From Nocardia albiluteola (GTDB lineage Bacteria; Actinomycetota; Actinomycetes; Mycobacteriales; Mycobacteriaceae): DNA of 64,000 nucleotides. The stretch spans positions 176,342 through 240,341 of the forward strand of contig NZ_JAHKNI010000014.1 in assembly GCF_018860155.1 (NCBI RefSeq), read 5' to 3'. Under the pieces are notes generated by a model. The model made no database searches. It was not told where the DNA came from and worked only from the letters and a program-made list of their open reading frames with translations. Positions 7,568 to 15,141 of this stretch are shown here, one piece after another. A program made the position numbers and the translations under genes. Numbering within the stretch: position 1 is the stretch's first letter; every line of letters starts with the position of its first letter.

Positions 7568-9229
7568 ATGAGCACACCCCTCCCCGGGGGACATACGGGG
7601 CCGGACGGCCACGAGGCCGCCGGACATGCACGCCCGGCGTACGCCGCCCCGCACCGCACGCCCGGCGCCCCCATGGTCCGCGCCTCCGGGCCCGGCGATA
7701 CGACCACGCCCGTTGCCCCCCGCACCGCACGGACCCGGCCGGGCGGATCGCCCGTGGCGCCGCCGCGTGCCGCGGACGAGACGATCGCGCTGAGCGTGCT
7801 GCACGAGACGATCGGGCGCGCGATCGACACCGAGGCGATCTTCCTGGCGTTGTACCGCAACGCCGAGCACGCGTTCTGGCTGGACAGCACGCACGCCGAG
7901 CCGGGACTTGATCGCTTCTCCTATCTGGGGGACGCTCGCGGGCCGCTGGCCGAGGTGGTGCGGTACCGCGTCGGTTCGGGAAGGGTCGAGGTCGACCGGC
8001 ACGACGGCCGTCACATTGTTCCGGGCACCGTATTCGACTACCTGGCAATACAACTGCGCGATCGGAAGATCGAATTCCCGGATGTGCCTTTCGATTTCGC
8101 GGGCGGTTACGTCGGCTATCTCGGCTACGAGATGAAGGCGGACTGCGGCGGCGCCGCACACCACCGCGCGCCCGCGCCGGATGCGCAGTGGATCTTCGCG
8201 GACCGCCTGATCGTCGTCGACCACGTCGCCGAGCGCACCCACCTGATCGCGCTCGCGACGCCGAAAGACGTTGCAGGAGGCCGGGATTGGCTCACCGCCA
8301 CCCGCGCTGTGCTGGCGGAGCTACCCGAGCGGTCGACGCTCGCCGGCCTGGAGCTGCCCACCGACGAACGGGAGGTGCACGCGGGGCTCGTTCGCGGCCG
8401 CGAGCGCTATCTGGCCGATATCGAGGACGTCCTGACCCAGCTGCGGGCAGGCGAGACGTACGAGGTCAACCTCACCGACAACGTCCACGTCGAGCAGGAT
8501 TGCGACGGCCTCGACGTCTACCGCGTGCTGCGCCGCTCCAATCCCGCCCCTTATGCCGCGTTCCTGCGCCTGGGCGAGACCGAGATCGCCTGCTCCTCCC
8601 CCGAGCGCTTCCTGAAGGTGGATCGCGACCGGACGGTCGAGTCGCGGCCGATCAAGGGGACCGCGCCCCGCGGCGCCACCCCGGAGCTGGACGAAATCCT
8701 GCGCCGCACACTGGAATCGGATCCCAAGACGCGCGCGGAGAATCTGATGATCGTGGACCTGCTGCGCAACGACCTGGGCCGGGTCTGCGAATTGGGCACG
8801 GTACGCGTGCCCGCGCTCATGCGCGCGGAGACCTACACCACGATGCATCAACTGGTGACCACCATCCGCGGGCGCCTGCGCCCCGACGTGGACGCGGTGG
8901 CCTGCCTGCGGGCCTGCTTCCCGGGCGGGTCGATGACCGGCGCCCCGAAGCTGCGCACCATGGAGATCATCGACCGCCTCGAGACCGAGGCGCGCGGAAT
9001 CTATTCCGGCACTATCGGATTCCTAGCCCTGGGCGGCGCGGCCGACCTCAATATCGTCATCCGCACGGCGGTCCGGCACGACGGCCGCTGGCGGATCGGG
9101 GCGGGCGGCGCGATAGTCCTGGACTCCGACCCCGAGCAGGAGTTCCACGAGATGGTGCTGAAGGCGGCCGCGGCCCTGCGCGCCGTCACGCTGGTCGCGC
9201 GAAAGCGGGCCCTCGCCGGACGGCCGTGA
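7568..9229 (+). CDS. pabB: Aminodeoxychorismate synthase component I (PabB)
   Basis: PabB converts chorismate and ammonia to 4-amino-4-deoxychorismate for folate synthesis. The chorismate-binding domain fills the C-terminal half (LTQLRAGETYEVNLTDNV, SSPERFLKV, LLRNDLGRVC, CFPGGSMTGAPK, GIYSGTIGFL). The SRPIKGTAPRG motif carries the Lys that distinguishes PabB from anthranilate synthase, which has Ala there. There is no fused glutamine amidotransferase domain, so a PabA partner must be elsewhere. The first 80 or so residues are Pro/Gly/Arg-rich and not part of the fold; the true start could be the ATG at 7568, the GTG at 7559 or a later codon, since no strong ribosome site is visible. Length with the chosen start is 553 aa. 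Confidence 0.9.
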   Translation: MSTPLPGGHTGPDGHEAAGHARPAYAAPHRTPGAPMVRASGPGDTTTPVAPRTARTRPGGSPVAPPRAADETIALSVLHETIGRAIDTEAIFLALYRNAEHAFWLDSTHAEPGLDRFSYLGDARGPLAEVVRYRVGSGRVEVDRHDGRHIVPGTVFDYLAIQLRDRKIEFPDVPFDFAGGYVGYLGYEMKADCGGAAHHRAPAPDAQWIFADRLIVVDHVAERTHLIALATPKDVAGGRDWLTATRAVLAELPERSTLAGLELPTDEREVHAGLVRGRERYLADIEDVLTQLRAGETYEVNLTDNVHVEQDCDGLDVYRVLRRSNPAPYAAFLRLGETEIACSSPERFLKVDRDRTVESRPIKGTAPRGATPELDEILRRTLESDPKTRAENLMIVDLLRNDLGRVCELGTVRVPALMRAETYTTMHQLVTTIRGRLRPDVDAVACLRACFPGGSMTGAPKLRTMEIIDRLETEARGIYSGTIGFLALGGAADLNIVIRTAVRHDGRWRIGAGGAIVLDSDPEQEFHEMVLKAAAALRAVTLVARKRALAGRP

Positions 9230-9285
9230 CGCACCCCGACGAACAGACCACCACGCGGTCACGACACGCGTGCCCGGCGAATGGA

Positions 9286-9753
9286 CTACTTTCCGCGCCC
9301 GCGCCCGCGCTTCGGTGGGTCGGGTTCCACGGGGGCCTCGCGCCCGCCGGTGAGGCGACCCAGCATGGAGACGCCCGGCAGGCGGCCGAGGCGGCCGAAG
9401 AGGTCCTCACCCATCGAGATCATCGCCTCGAGGCGGGGCAGCAGGCGGTCGTAGGCGGCGAAGGCCGGGTCGGTCAGGGCCAGGGTGCGGTCGAGGCGAT
9501 CGATGGTGCGGTTGAGGCGATCGATGGCCGTCGACAGATTCGCGATCAGGTCCGGCAGTTGCGCGGCCAGCTGCACCGAGGCGGGTGGCAGCCGGATCGC
9601 GGTATCGAAGGCCTGCCCGGCGGTCGCCTGGGCGGCGTCCAGGGCCTGCCCGGCGGCCCGCTGCGCCGCCTCGGCGGCGGTCTGGGCCGCGGCGATCAGG
9701 TCGCCGGCACCGGGCACGCGGGGCGTGGCGGGCTTGCGCTTCGGATCGGTCAT
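9286..9753 (-). CDS. Hypothetical protein with Ala-rich amphipathic helices
   Basis: This 155-aa protein has an Ala/Gln-rich amphipathic helical segment at about residues 18-50 (AAAQTAAEAAQRAAGQALDA), then a heptad-like region AIDRLNRTIDRLDRTL, and ends in a basic tail (KRGRGRGK). The pattern resembles phasin- or apolipoprotein-like lipid-surface proteins, but I do not recognise a family and no catalytic motif is visible. I chose the ATG at 9753; the frame stays open to 9915 with an Arg-rich, unlikely extension. It is convergent with pabB and starts 80 bases from the divergent TerD/HNH gene. Confidence 0.6.
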   Translation of the reverse strand: MTDPKRKPATPRVPGAGDLIAAAQTAAEAAQRAAGQALDAAQATAGQAFDTAIRLPPASVQLAAQLPDLIANLSTAIDRLNRTIDRLDRTLALTDPAFAAYDRLLPRLEAMISMGEDLFGRLGRLPGVSMLGRLTGGREAPVEPDPPKRGRGRGK

Positions 9754-9833
9754 GGTGCCATCGTGCCGCACCGGCCGCGCGCTCATCGTCCACGCCGGTC
9801 CGTGTCGGTGCCGCCTGGCATAGTTCGCTGACG

Positions 9834-11585
9834 ATGACATCCCCCGACGACGCCGCGACGCCGGTTCCGACCTCGCTGCTGACCGTATCGCTGTCGTGGC
9901 GGTCGGCGCACGCACTCGACGCGCACGCGCTGCTGCTCTCCGAGCAGGGCGTGCTGCGCACCCCGCGCGATGCGGTGTATTTCAACGCACCCCGCCATCC
10001 GTCCCAGGCGGTCACGCTGGACCAGGAGCCACAGCCACGCACCGCCAGGCTCTCGGTTTCCCTGCCGCGCACCGAAACCGAGGTGGCGCGCATCGTCCTG
10101 GGCGTCTCCGCGCCCGAGGGAGCCGTCACCGAGGTATCGGGGCTGACGGTCGAGGTCTTGGATGCCGCGGGTCTGGTCGCCCGCTGCGATGCGGCCTCTG
10201 CCGATGCGGCACCTCACCTGTCACAGCGAGCCGTCGCCCCCTCGCCAGGAGACGCTGTCGCACCGGGGGATCGCGGTCGGCTCGGTGCGGCGGAGCAGAT
10301 CGGCCCGTCGTCGTTCCCGGCGGATGCCGGGCCGATACGGGCGGCGCTGCTGGCGGAGTTCTTCCGCAGCGGGGATCGGTGGTGGTTCCGGCCGGTCGAC
10401 GGCTCGTGGGACGAATTGGCCGATATGCTCGCGGATTTCGGAATCTCAGGTGAGGGCATTCGAGCGGCGGACCGGCTCTCGCTGCGCCGAAACGGATTTG
10501 GCGATCGGATAACCGAAAGCCCCACTCCCCCACCGCCGAATCCCGGTACGGCAGATTGGCACCCCGAGGATGGTGTGCTTCGCTGGTGGGACGGAACACA
10601 GTGGACCGCCCAAACCGCACCGCTGCCGCCACAGGATCCGCGCGTGTGCCCCCGATGCGGGCGCAGGCGCGGGTGGCGGGTGCTGGGCGCACCCGCGCCG
10701 TGCCGGGCCTGCGCGGCCGAGATCCAGGAGTACCTGAGCGATTGGCGCGCCCGAGCGTGGCGCGTGCTGACCGGCACCGGGCCGCGCGGCGAGGACTGGG
10801 ACGAGCTGTGGACCACGCTGCGCCACCGGCACATTCGGGCCGAGGATGGTCGAGCGGCCCTGCGCGGGCCGGGGCTGGCGTACATCGAACGGCTCGCGGC
10901 CTTCGCCGATGGCGAGATCACCGGCGACGATGTCGCGGACTTCGAGGCGGGGGTCGCGGCGCTGGCGCTGTCCGGTCCCCTGGTGGAGGAGCTGCGGCGG
11001 CGCATGCAACGCGGCCGCGTCCTGTCCCGGCTGCGTGCGGGCGAGCTACCCACCGTCCGCATCGAGGGACTCCATCTGGATCCCGAGGAGCGGGTGCACC
11101 TCGACATCGCCGCGACCCGCATCCGAGTCCTGGCACGTGGCGAGCGACGCACCGACGGGCGGCTGATCTGCTCGAACAAGAAGCTGCGCTTCGTAGGTCC
11201 CGAGGCCGGTGTGGAAATGCCTTGGTCGCGCATCGTTTCGGTGTCCGCGACGGACCACTCGGTCGCGATCGCGGCCACCTCGGCGCGCGGCGGCGCCGAA
11301 TTCGAGGTCGACGATCCGGATCTGGCGGCGGCCGCGCTGGAGGGCGCGCTGCGCGTGGCGAAGCGGCTCACCCTGGCCCCGGGCCGCCGCGACAGCCGCG
11401 CGATTCCGCCGGAGATCAAGGCGCAGGTGTGGCGGCGGGACGGCGGCGCCTGCATCGAATGCGGCGCCACCCACTACCTGGAATTCGATCACATCATCCC
11501 GCTCAGCCGCGGCGGGGCAACGAGCCCGGGAAACCTCCAGGTGCTGTGCCGGTCCTGTAACCGGGCCAAAGGTGCGCGCATCTGA
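9834..11585 (+). CDS. Multidomain TerD-like / DUF2510 / zinc-ribbon / HNH endonuclease protein
   Basis: This 583-aa protein joins several modules. Residues 15-110 resemble the TerD stress fold (TVSLSWRSAHALDAHALLL, VYFNAPRHPSQAVTL). Around residues 240-265 is a DUF2510 motif (WHPEDGVLRWWDGTQWT), then a zinc ribbon of two Cys pairs (CPRCG and CRAC, near 275-300). A helical linker follows, then a PH/GRAM-like strand region (RLICSNKKLRFVG and MPWSRIVSV). The C-terminus is an HNH nuclease: CIECG, then LEFDHIIPLSRGG and LCRSCNRAKG, with the catalytic Asp-His and both zinc Cys pairs intact. The ATG at 9834 opens the TerD-like domain. Such a mix suggests a stress- or phage-responsive nuclease, but the function is inference. 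Confidence 0.8.
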   Translation: MTSPDDAATPVPTSLLTVSLSWRSAHALDAHALLLSEQGVLRTPRDAVYFNAPRHPSQAVTLDQEPQPRTARLSVSLPRTETEVARIVLGVSAPEGAVTEVSGLTVEVLDAAGLVARCDAASADAAPHLSQRAVAPSPGDAVAPGDRGRLGAAEQIGPSSFPADAGPIRAALLAEFFRSGDRWWFRPVDGSWDELADMLADFGISGEGIRAADRLSLRRNGFGDRITESPTPPPPNPGTADWHPEDGVLRWWDGTQWTAQTAPLPPQDPRVCPRCGRRRGWRVLGAPAPCRACAAEIQEYLSDWRARAWRVLTGTGPRGEDWDELWTTLRHRHIRAEDGRAALRGPGLAYIERLAAFADGEITGDDVADFEAGVAALALSGPLVEELRRRMQRGRVLSRLRAGELPTVRIEGLHLDPEERVHLDIAATRIRVLARGERRTDGRLICSNKKLRFVGPEAGVEMPWSRIVSVSATDHSVAIAATSARGGAEFEVDDPDLAAAALEGALRVAKRLTLAPGRRDSRAIPPEIKAQVWRRDGGACIECGATHYLEFDHIIPLSRGGATSPGNLQVLCRSCNRAKGARI

Positions 11586-11665
11586 TCTCGCGGGGCGGCT
11601 GCGTCGATGCGAGAACCTATGTACGAGAAGGGTTTCCGCAAGAGGGCCGTTGGGCCGAAAGGCGT

Positions 11666-12430
11666 TCAGCGGCGGGCGGATCCCGTCGATGGCACAGGGA
11701 ACGGCGGATGCACACCGAGGATCGTTCCGGTCAGCGCGCCGAGCACGTCGGCGGTCTGGTCGTCCGGGCTGCCGTGGGTGTGGGCCGCGACCGTGAAGCC
11801 GGGGCCGATGGAGGCCGAGGCGACGTCCTGCGGGCCGAAATCCGACCAGCCCCATTTACTTCCGTTCACCCCGGGCAGGCGCGAGGTGCCCCAGTTCTGC
11901 TGGGTGCCGTCCGCGGCGACCGGAGCGGCCTCGCGCATCCAGGCCAGGATGGGCGAGTTCGGATCGGTCCGGACCTTCGCGTCGAGGAACTTGGTGATGT
12001 CCGCGACACTGGTGTAGGAGCTACCCCAGGACTCGCCGGAATGGGTTGCGGGCAGGCCGTATTCGCCGGCGGCGGCGTCGATCGCGTTGGGATACCTGGC
12101 CGCCAGGGCGCTCGCCGCGGAGTCGTCCGAGTACCGGATCATCCGCTCGGCCAGCTGCCGGTCCTGGCCGGAGCCGTCGCCGTGCCGCAGCGCGTAGTCG
12201 ACGATGTACAGCTTCACCATCGACAGGCCGGTGCGCGATTCGTTCTCGTTCGGTGTTCCCCACTCCAAGCCGAGCGCGTCCGCCCGGAAGGAGATCGACG
12301 TCCGGTCCGGAACACCGGGGAGCACGTTGCCGATGGGCGCCGCGTTCGGCACCGGATCCGCCCACGCGGGCGTCGCCAGGAGGCATGCGCCCACCGCGAA
12401 CATTCCTGCCACCGCCGCGCGAGCGCGCAT
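11666..12430 (-). CDS. Secreted serine hydrolase, penicillin-binding/beta-lactamase-like
   Basis: A signal peptide fills residues 1-24 (MRARAAVAGMFAVGACLLAT, cut near AWA-DP). The mature domain shows SxxK as SMVK at residues 70-73, an SDN-like SDD in IRYSDDSAAS near 107, and a KTG-like KWG in NGSKWGWSD. This order is that of class A beta-lactamases and small DD-peptidases, though both downstream motifs are altered, so true beta-lactamase activity is doubtful. The protein is 254 aa. The start is the ATG at 12430, preceded by GGAGGCGGAG. The gene stands alone; a promoter-like pair lies 50-75 bases upstream. Confidence 0.78.
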   Translation of the reverse strand: MRARAAVAGMFAVGACLLATPAWADPVPNAAPIGNVLPGVPDRTSISFRADALGLEWGTPNENESRTGLSMVKLYIVDYALRHGDGSGQDRQLAERMIRYSDDSAASALAARYPNAIDAAAGEYGLPATHSGESWGSSYTSVADITKFLDAKVRTDPNSPILAWMREAAPVAADGTQQNWGTSRLPGVNGSKWGWSDFGPQDVASASIGPGFTVAAHTHGSPDDQTADVLGALTGTILGVHPPFPVPSTGSARR

Positions 12431-12477
12431 CTCCGCCTCCTCGATCAGCCTACCGGGGCGAATGCTAGACGTTAGCC

Positions 12478-12506
12478 ACGGTAGTGCCGGATGTTGATCT
12501 TGACAA
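12478..12506 (-). promoter_or_regulatory. Candidate promoter of the secreted serine hydrolase gene
   Basis: Read on the minus strand, TTGTCA (12501-12506), a 17-base spacer and TACCGT (12478-12483) give a sigA-like promoter about 50 bases before the ATG at 12430. The hexamers match the consensus moderately. This is inferred from sequence only. Confidence 0.35.
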
Positions 12507-12592
12507 TCGATCGAATCCATACTGTGACACAGGGCATCGCCATCCGGAGGTGATGTCGACGATTTCGAGGCGGCCGGACGGAGCGGGCCGAC

Positions 12593-13423
12593 TCAACCCG
12601 CCAACGCGGAACTGGTGGCAGAAGATATTGCCGCGGTGACGGTTTCGGGAGCCTCCAGCATCACCAGATGCCCGCAGCCGGGCAGGGTGATGGCTCGTAC
12701 GGGCGCGAGGGTGGCGTTGAGGCGAGCGCCGGCCCGCGGGGACAGGATCCGGTTGTCCGCGCCCCAGATGGTCACGATCGGCGGGAATGCGGGCCCGGGA
12801 CGGAAGTCGTCCAGCTCGGCCAGGCGTGGCAGGTCACGGGCCAGGGCCGCGGCCGGAAGCAGCCGGCGCCGATCCGACCACCGGCGCGCGAGCCCGGAGA
12901 ACGGCTCGGCGCCCATCTCGCGACCGCGCGGGCCGAGCTGCTGGCGCACCACCAGCCCGGCGGCCACACCGGGCAACCGGACGGCGCCGGCCAGGGCGTC
13001 CATCGGCAGCCGGCCCGCCGCGCGGGCGGCCCAGCCGGTCGAGGTCGGGCGCAGGGTCGCCGCGGTCAGCGGGCTGCTCAGCACCAGCGAACGGACCCGC
13101 TGCGGATTCTCCCGCGCGTACAGCAGCGACAGCGCGCTGCCGAAACAGTGCCCCACCAGGGTGATATCGCGCAGCCCGCGATCGGCGACGAATTCGGAGA
13201 CCAGCCGCAGATAGTTGGCGACGGTGTACCCCGAATCCGGGATGCCGGACTCCCCGAAGCCGAACAGATCCATCGCGAAGACGCTGTGGGTGGACCGCAG
13301 CGCCCGGAACTGTGCCGACCAGATGGTTCGATCTCCGCCGATGTTGTGCAGGAACAGAATCGGGTCGCCCGACCCGGCCTGGTCGTATGCGACAGGCACA
13401 CCATGGAAATCGAATACCGGCAT
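12593..13423 (-). CDS. Alpha/beta hydrolase with a Cys nucleophile
   Basis: This 276-aa alpha/beta hydrolase has an oxyanion segment LFLHNIGGDR, the nucleophile elbow VGHCFGSAL with Cys93 where Ser is usual, an acid residue in IWGADNRILSP and the catalytic His in PGCGHLVMLEAPE. A Cys nucleophile is known from dienelactone hydrolases but is uncommon in this class. It lies downstream of nltD on the same strand but 300 bases away, where olefin (ole) clusters carry oleB. True OleB enzymes have an Asp nucleophile, so this is not OleB; a thioesterase or lactone-acting role is conceivable. The start is the ATG at 13423, with an Arg/Glu-rich unlikely extension further up. Confidence 0.8.
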   Translation of the reverse strand: MPVFDFHGVPVAYDQAGSGDPILFLHNIGGDRTIWSAQFRALRSTHSVFAMDLFGFGESGIPDSGYTVANYLRLVSEFVADRGLRDITLVGHCFGSALSLLYARENPQRVRSLVLSSPLTAATLRPTSTGWAARAAGRLPMDALAGAVRLPGVAAGLVVRQQLGPRGREMGAEPFSGLARRWSDRRRLLPAAALARDLPRLAELDDFRPGPAFPPIVTIWGADNRILSPRAGARLNATLAPVRAITLPGCGHLVMLEAPETVTAAISSATSSALAG

Positions 13424-13723
13424 CGGGCGCTCTCCTCGTTGAGTGCGTTCTGCATGCCATTACGGCTGCACCGCCGTCCCGAAGGAGGGCAACGCGAATT
13501 CAGCTGCCCTCCTCGGGAGGGGTTGCCGTCCATGGTAATCGGTACTCCGCGTAACACAAGTCGCGGTATCGTCGCCTTTACGCCGGTCGGTGCGCCGTTT
13601 CCGGAGACCTCAGCGAGCGGTTCCCACCGCCGGGCGCCCCCTGTCCGGCCTCGGAACGCCGTCCGGCGCGCAGCGCGCACCCGACACTCATCCCGCGGAG
13701 GCTCGGCGAACGGTTCCCAGAGC
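13424..13723. other. 300-base gap between hydrolase and nltD
   Basis: I see no gene here. Two near-identical 14-mers, GCGAGCGGTTCCCA (13613-13626) and GCGAACGGTTCCCA (13706-13719), lie 93 bases apart and may be remains of a repeat. Confidence 0.4.
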
Positions 13724-14758
13724 TCAGTGCCGCGTCTCCGGACGCGCGCTGCGGGCACGCATCCAGTCGAGCAGCGCAGTCATTCCGGTTTGGCGGTCCA
13801 CGATCGGTGCGTAGCCGAAATCTCTTGTGGCCGCCCCCGTGTCGTAGGTCCCGGTGAGGGTCATCACCGCGACGGTGTAGCGCGACAGCGGGGGCGACCA
13901 GTGTTCGGCGAGATACGGTATGCGCCGGAGGGTTTCGATGACGGCGACGAGCGCCTCCACCAGCCGCCGATCGAGGGCGGGGCCCGGCGGCGCGTAGCCC
14001 AGCTCGGCGATGACCTGCCCGAGGAATTCCCAGACGCTCGTCCGCTCTGCGTCGGCGATGAAATACGGCCGCCCGCCCACGTTCGGCGAGTCGGCGGCCA
14101 GGATGCAGGCCTGCACGATGTTCTCGACGTGGCACAGCGAGGCGTACACGTCGCGGCCGAGCGACAGGTCCGGGAGCGATCCCGCGGCCGCCCGGCCCAG
14201 CAGCCGCACGATGGGCCCGGACCGATCCCCCACACCCCAGATCGCCCGCGGCCGCAGCGCGCAGGTGGTGAATCCGGGCGCATTCGCCGCCAGCACGAGG
14301 CGCTCGGCGGCGGCCTTGGTCTCGCAGTAGTGGTTGAGGTAGCGCCGCGGGAAGGGCGTCGACTCGTCGATGTCGACCTGATCGCCGCCGTCGCGGTCCA
14401 TCAGCGCGCTGGGGCTCGAGATGAACACGAAACGCGATGCCCCACTACTGCGGGCCGCGTTCAGCAGCCGCTCGGTGGCCGAGACGTTCTCGGCCCAGAA
14501 CCGATTCCGGCTCCCGCGCTCGTCGACCCGTGCGGCACTGTGGAATACGACGTCCACCCCCGCCGCGGCCCGCTCCAGCGATGCCGCGTCGGCGAGGTCC
14601 CCGGTGACCACCCGCACGTCGTCGATCACCTCGCGCAGATCGGCGAGATTGCTGTTGCGCCGCACCAGAATCGCGACCTCACCGCGTTGCTCGCGGACCA
14701 ACCGGCGCACCAGCGCACCGCCCAGGAAACCGGAGGCCCCGGTGACCAGCGCGCGCAT
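13724..14758 (-). CDS. nltD: NAD(P)-dependent beta-keto acid reductase, NltD/OleD-like extended SDR
   Basis: This protein of about 344 aa is an extended SDR of the 3beta-hydroxysteroid dehydrogenase type. The Rossmann motif is VTGASGFLGGALVRRL, and the active site shows ISSPS with the YxxxK pair as YCETK (in NHYCETKAAAERLVLA). Next to OleC- and OleA-like genes, it is expected to reduce the 2-alkyl-3-keto acid made by NltA/NltB to the beta-hydroxy acid used by NltC. The start is the ATG at 14758, whose A is the last base of the upstream stop codon (TGATG overlap); a GTG one codon earlier is possible. The overlap implies translational coupling with the membrane-protein gene. Confidence 0.85.
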   Translation of the reverse strand: MRALVTGASGFLGGALVRRLVREQRGEVAILVRRNSNLADLREVIDDVRVVTGDLADAASLERAAAGVDVVFHSAARVDERGSRNRFWAENVSATERLLNAARSSGASRFVFISSPSALMDRDGGDQVDIDESTPFPRRYLNHYCETKAAAERLVLAANAPGFTTCALRPRAIWGVGDRSGPIVRLLGRAAAGSLPDLSLGRDVYASLCHVENIVQACILAADSPNVGGRPYFIADAERTSVWEFLGQVIAELGYAPPGPALDRRLVEALVAVIETLRRIPYLAEHWSPPLSRYTVAVMTLTGTYDTGAATRDFGYAPIVDRQTGMTALLDWMRARSARPETRH

Positions 14759-15141
14759 CACAGCGCTCCGTCCAGGTGCGCGGTGCTCCCGAATTCCGGC
14801 TCGCTACCGGAACCGGTTCGCCACCAGGTCAATCCGAAGATCTGGGTCATGACCGCGGTACGGACGCGTGAGCGAGCTTGCGAGCGAACCATCGGCACGG
14901 CGCGCCCGCGCAACGCCGACGAGCGCCAGCGAGGAGGTGTTGAGCGGCTGGCAAGTTCGTCCGCGGCCAGCGCGATGGGTATCTGGGCGGCGTGTCCGAC
15001 GGTGCTGAGCAGGGCGTCGGCCCACCAGACCGCGCGCAACGCCCGGCTGGCCGGGGCCCGGCCCAGCAGCGCGGCGACGAGTCCGGCCAGCAGGTAGAGC
15101 CAGCCCAGGATCGGAACTGCCCGCAGAGCCGTGGTTTTCAC
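14758..15141 (-). CDS. Small membrane protein inside the nltC-nltD operon
   Basis: This 127-aa protein has two or three hydrophobic segments (PILGWLYLLAGLVAALLG at 10-27, VWWADALLSTVGHAAQIPIA at 38-57) and a short one near residues 96-106 (VMTQIFGLTWW). The GTG start at 15141 overlaps the nltC stop (GTGA), and its own stop overlaps the nltD start, so it is coupled on both sides and clearly part of the operon. Residues 69-92, Arg/Ser-rich and unlike the rest, are encoded by a copy of a dispersed intergenic repeat (14868-14934). I do not recognise a family; a role in product export or in anchoring the enzymes at the membrane is speculative. Confidence 0.75.
   Translation of the reverse strand: MKTTALRAVPILGWLYLLAGLVAALLGRAPASRALRAVWWADALLSTVGHAAQIPIALAADELASRSTPPRWRSSALRGRAVPMVRSQARSRVRTAVMTQIFGLTWWRTGSGSEPEFGSTAHLDGAL
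14868..14934. repeat. Degenerate copy of the GTGAGCG...CAGCGAGG repeat inside a coding region
   Basis: This 67-base stretch begins GTGAGCGAGC, contains GCGAACCATCGGCAC and ends GAGCGCCAGCGAGG. It shares order and wording with the 64-bp units at 40761-40951. Here it falls within the small membrane-protein gene and is read through in frame. Confidence 0.75.

Noticed and set aside
11666..12430. Class A beta-lactamase conferring drug resistance
   Set aside because: SxxK is present but the SDN and KTG motifs are altered and there is no clear omega-loop Glu, so I call only a serine hydrolase.
12500..12528. TTGACA on the plus strand as a promoter
   Set aside because: No plus-strand gene follows and the -10 at the right distance is poor; the minus-strand reading fits the serine hydrolase gene.
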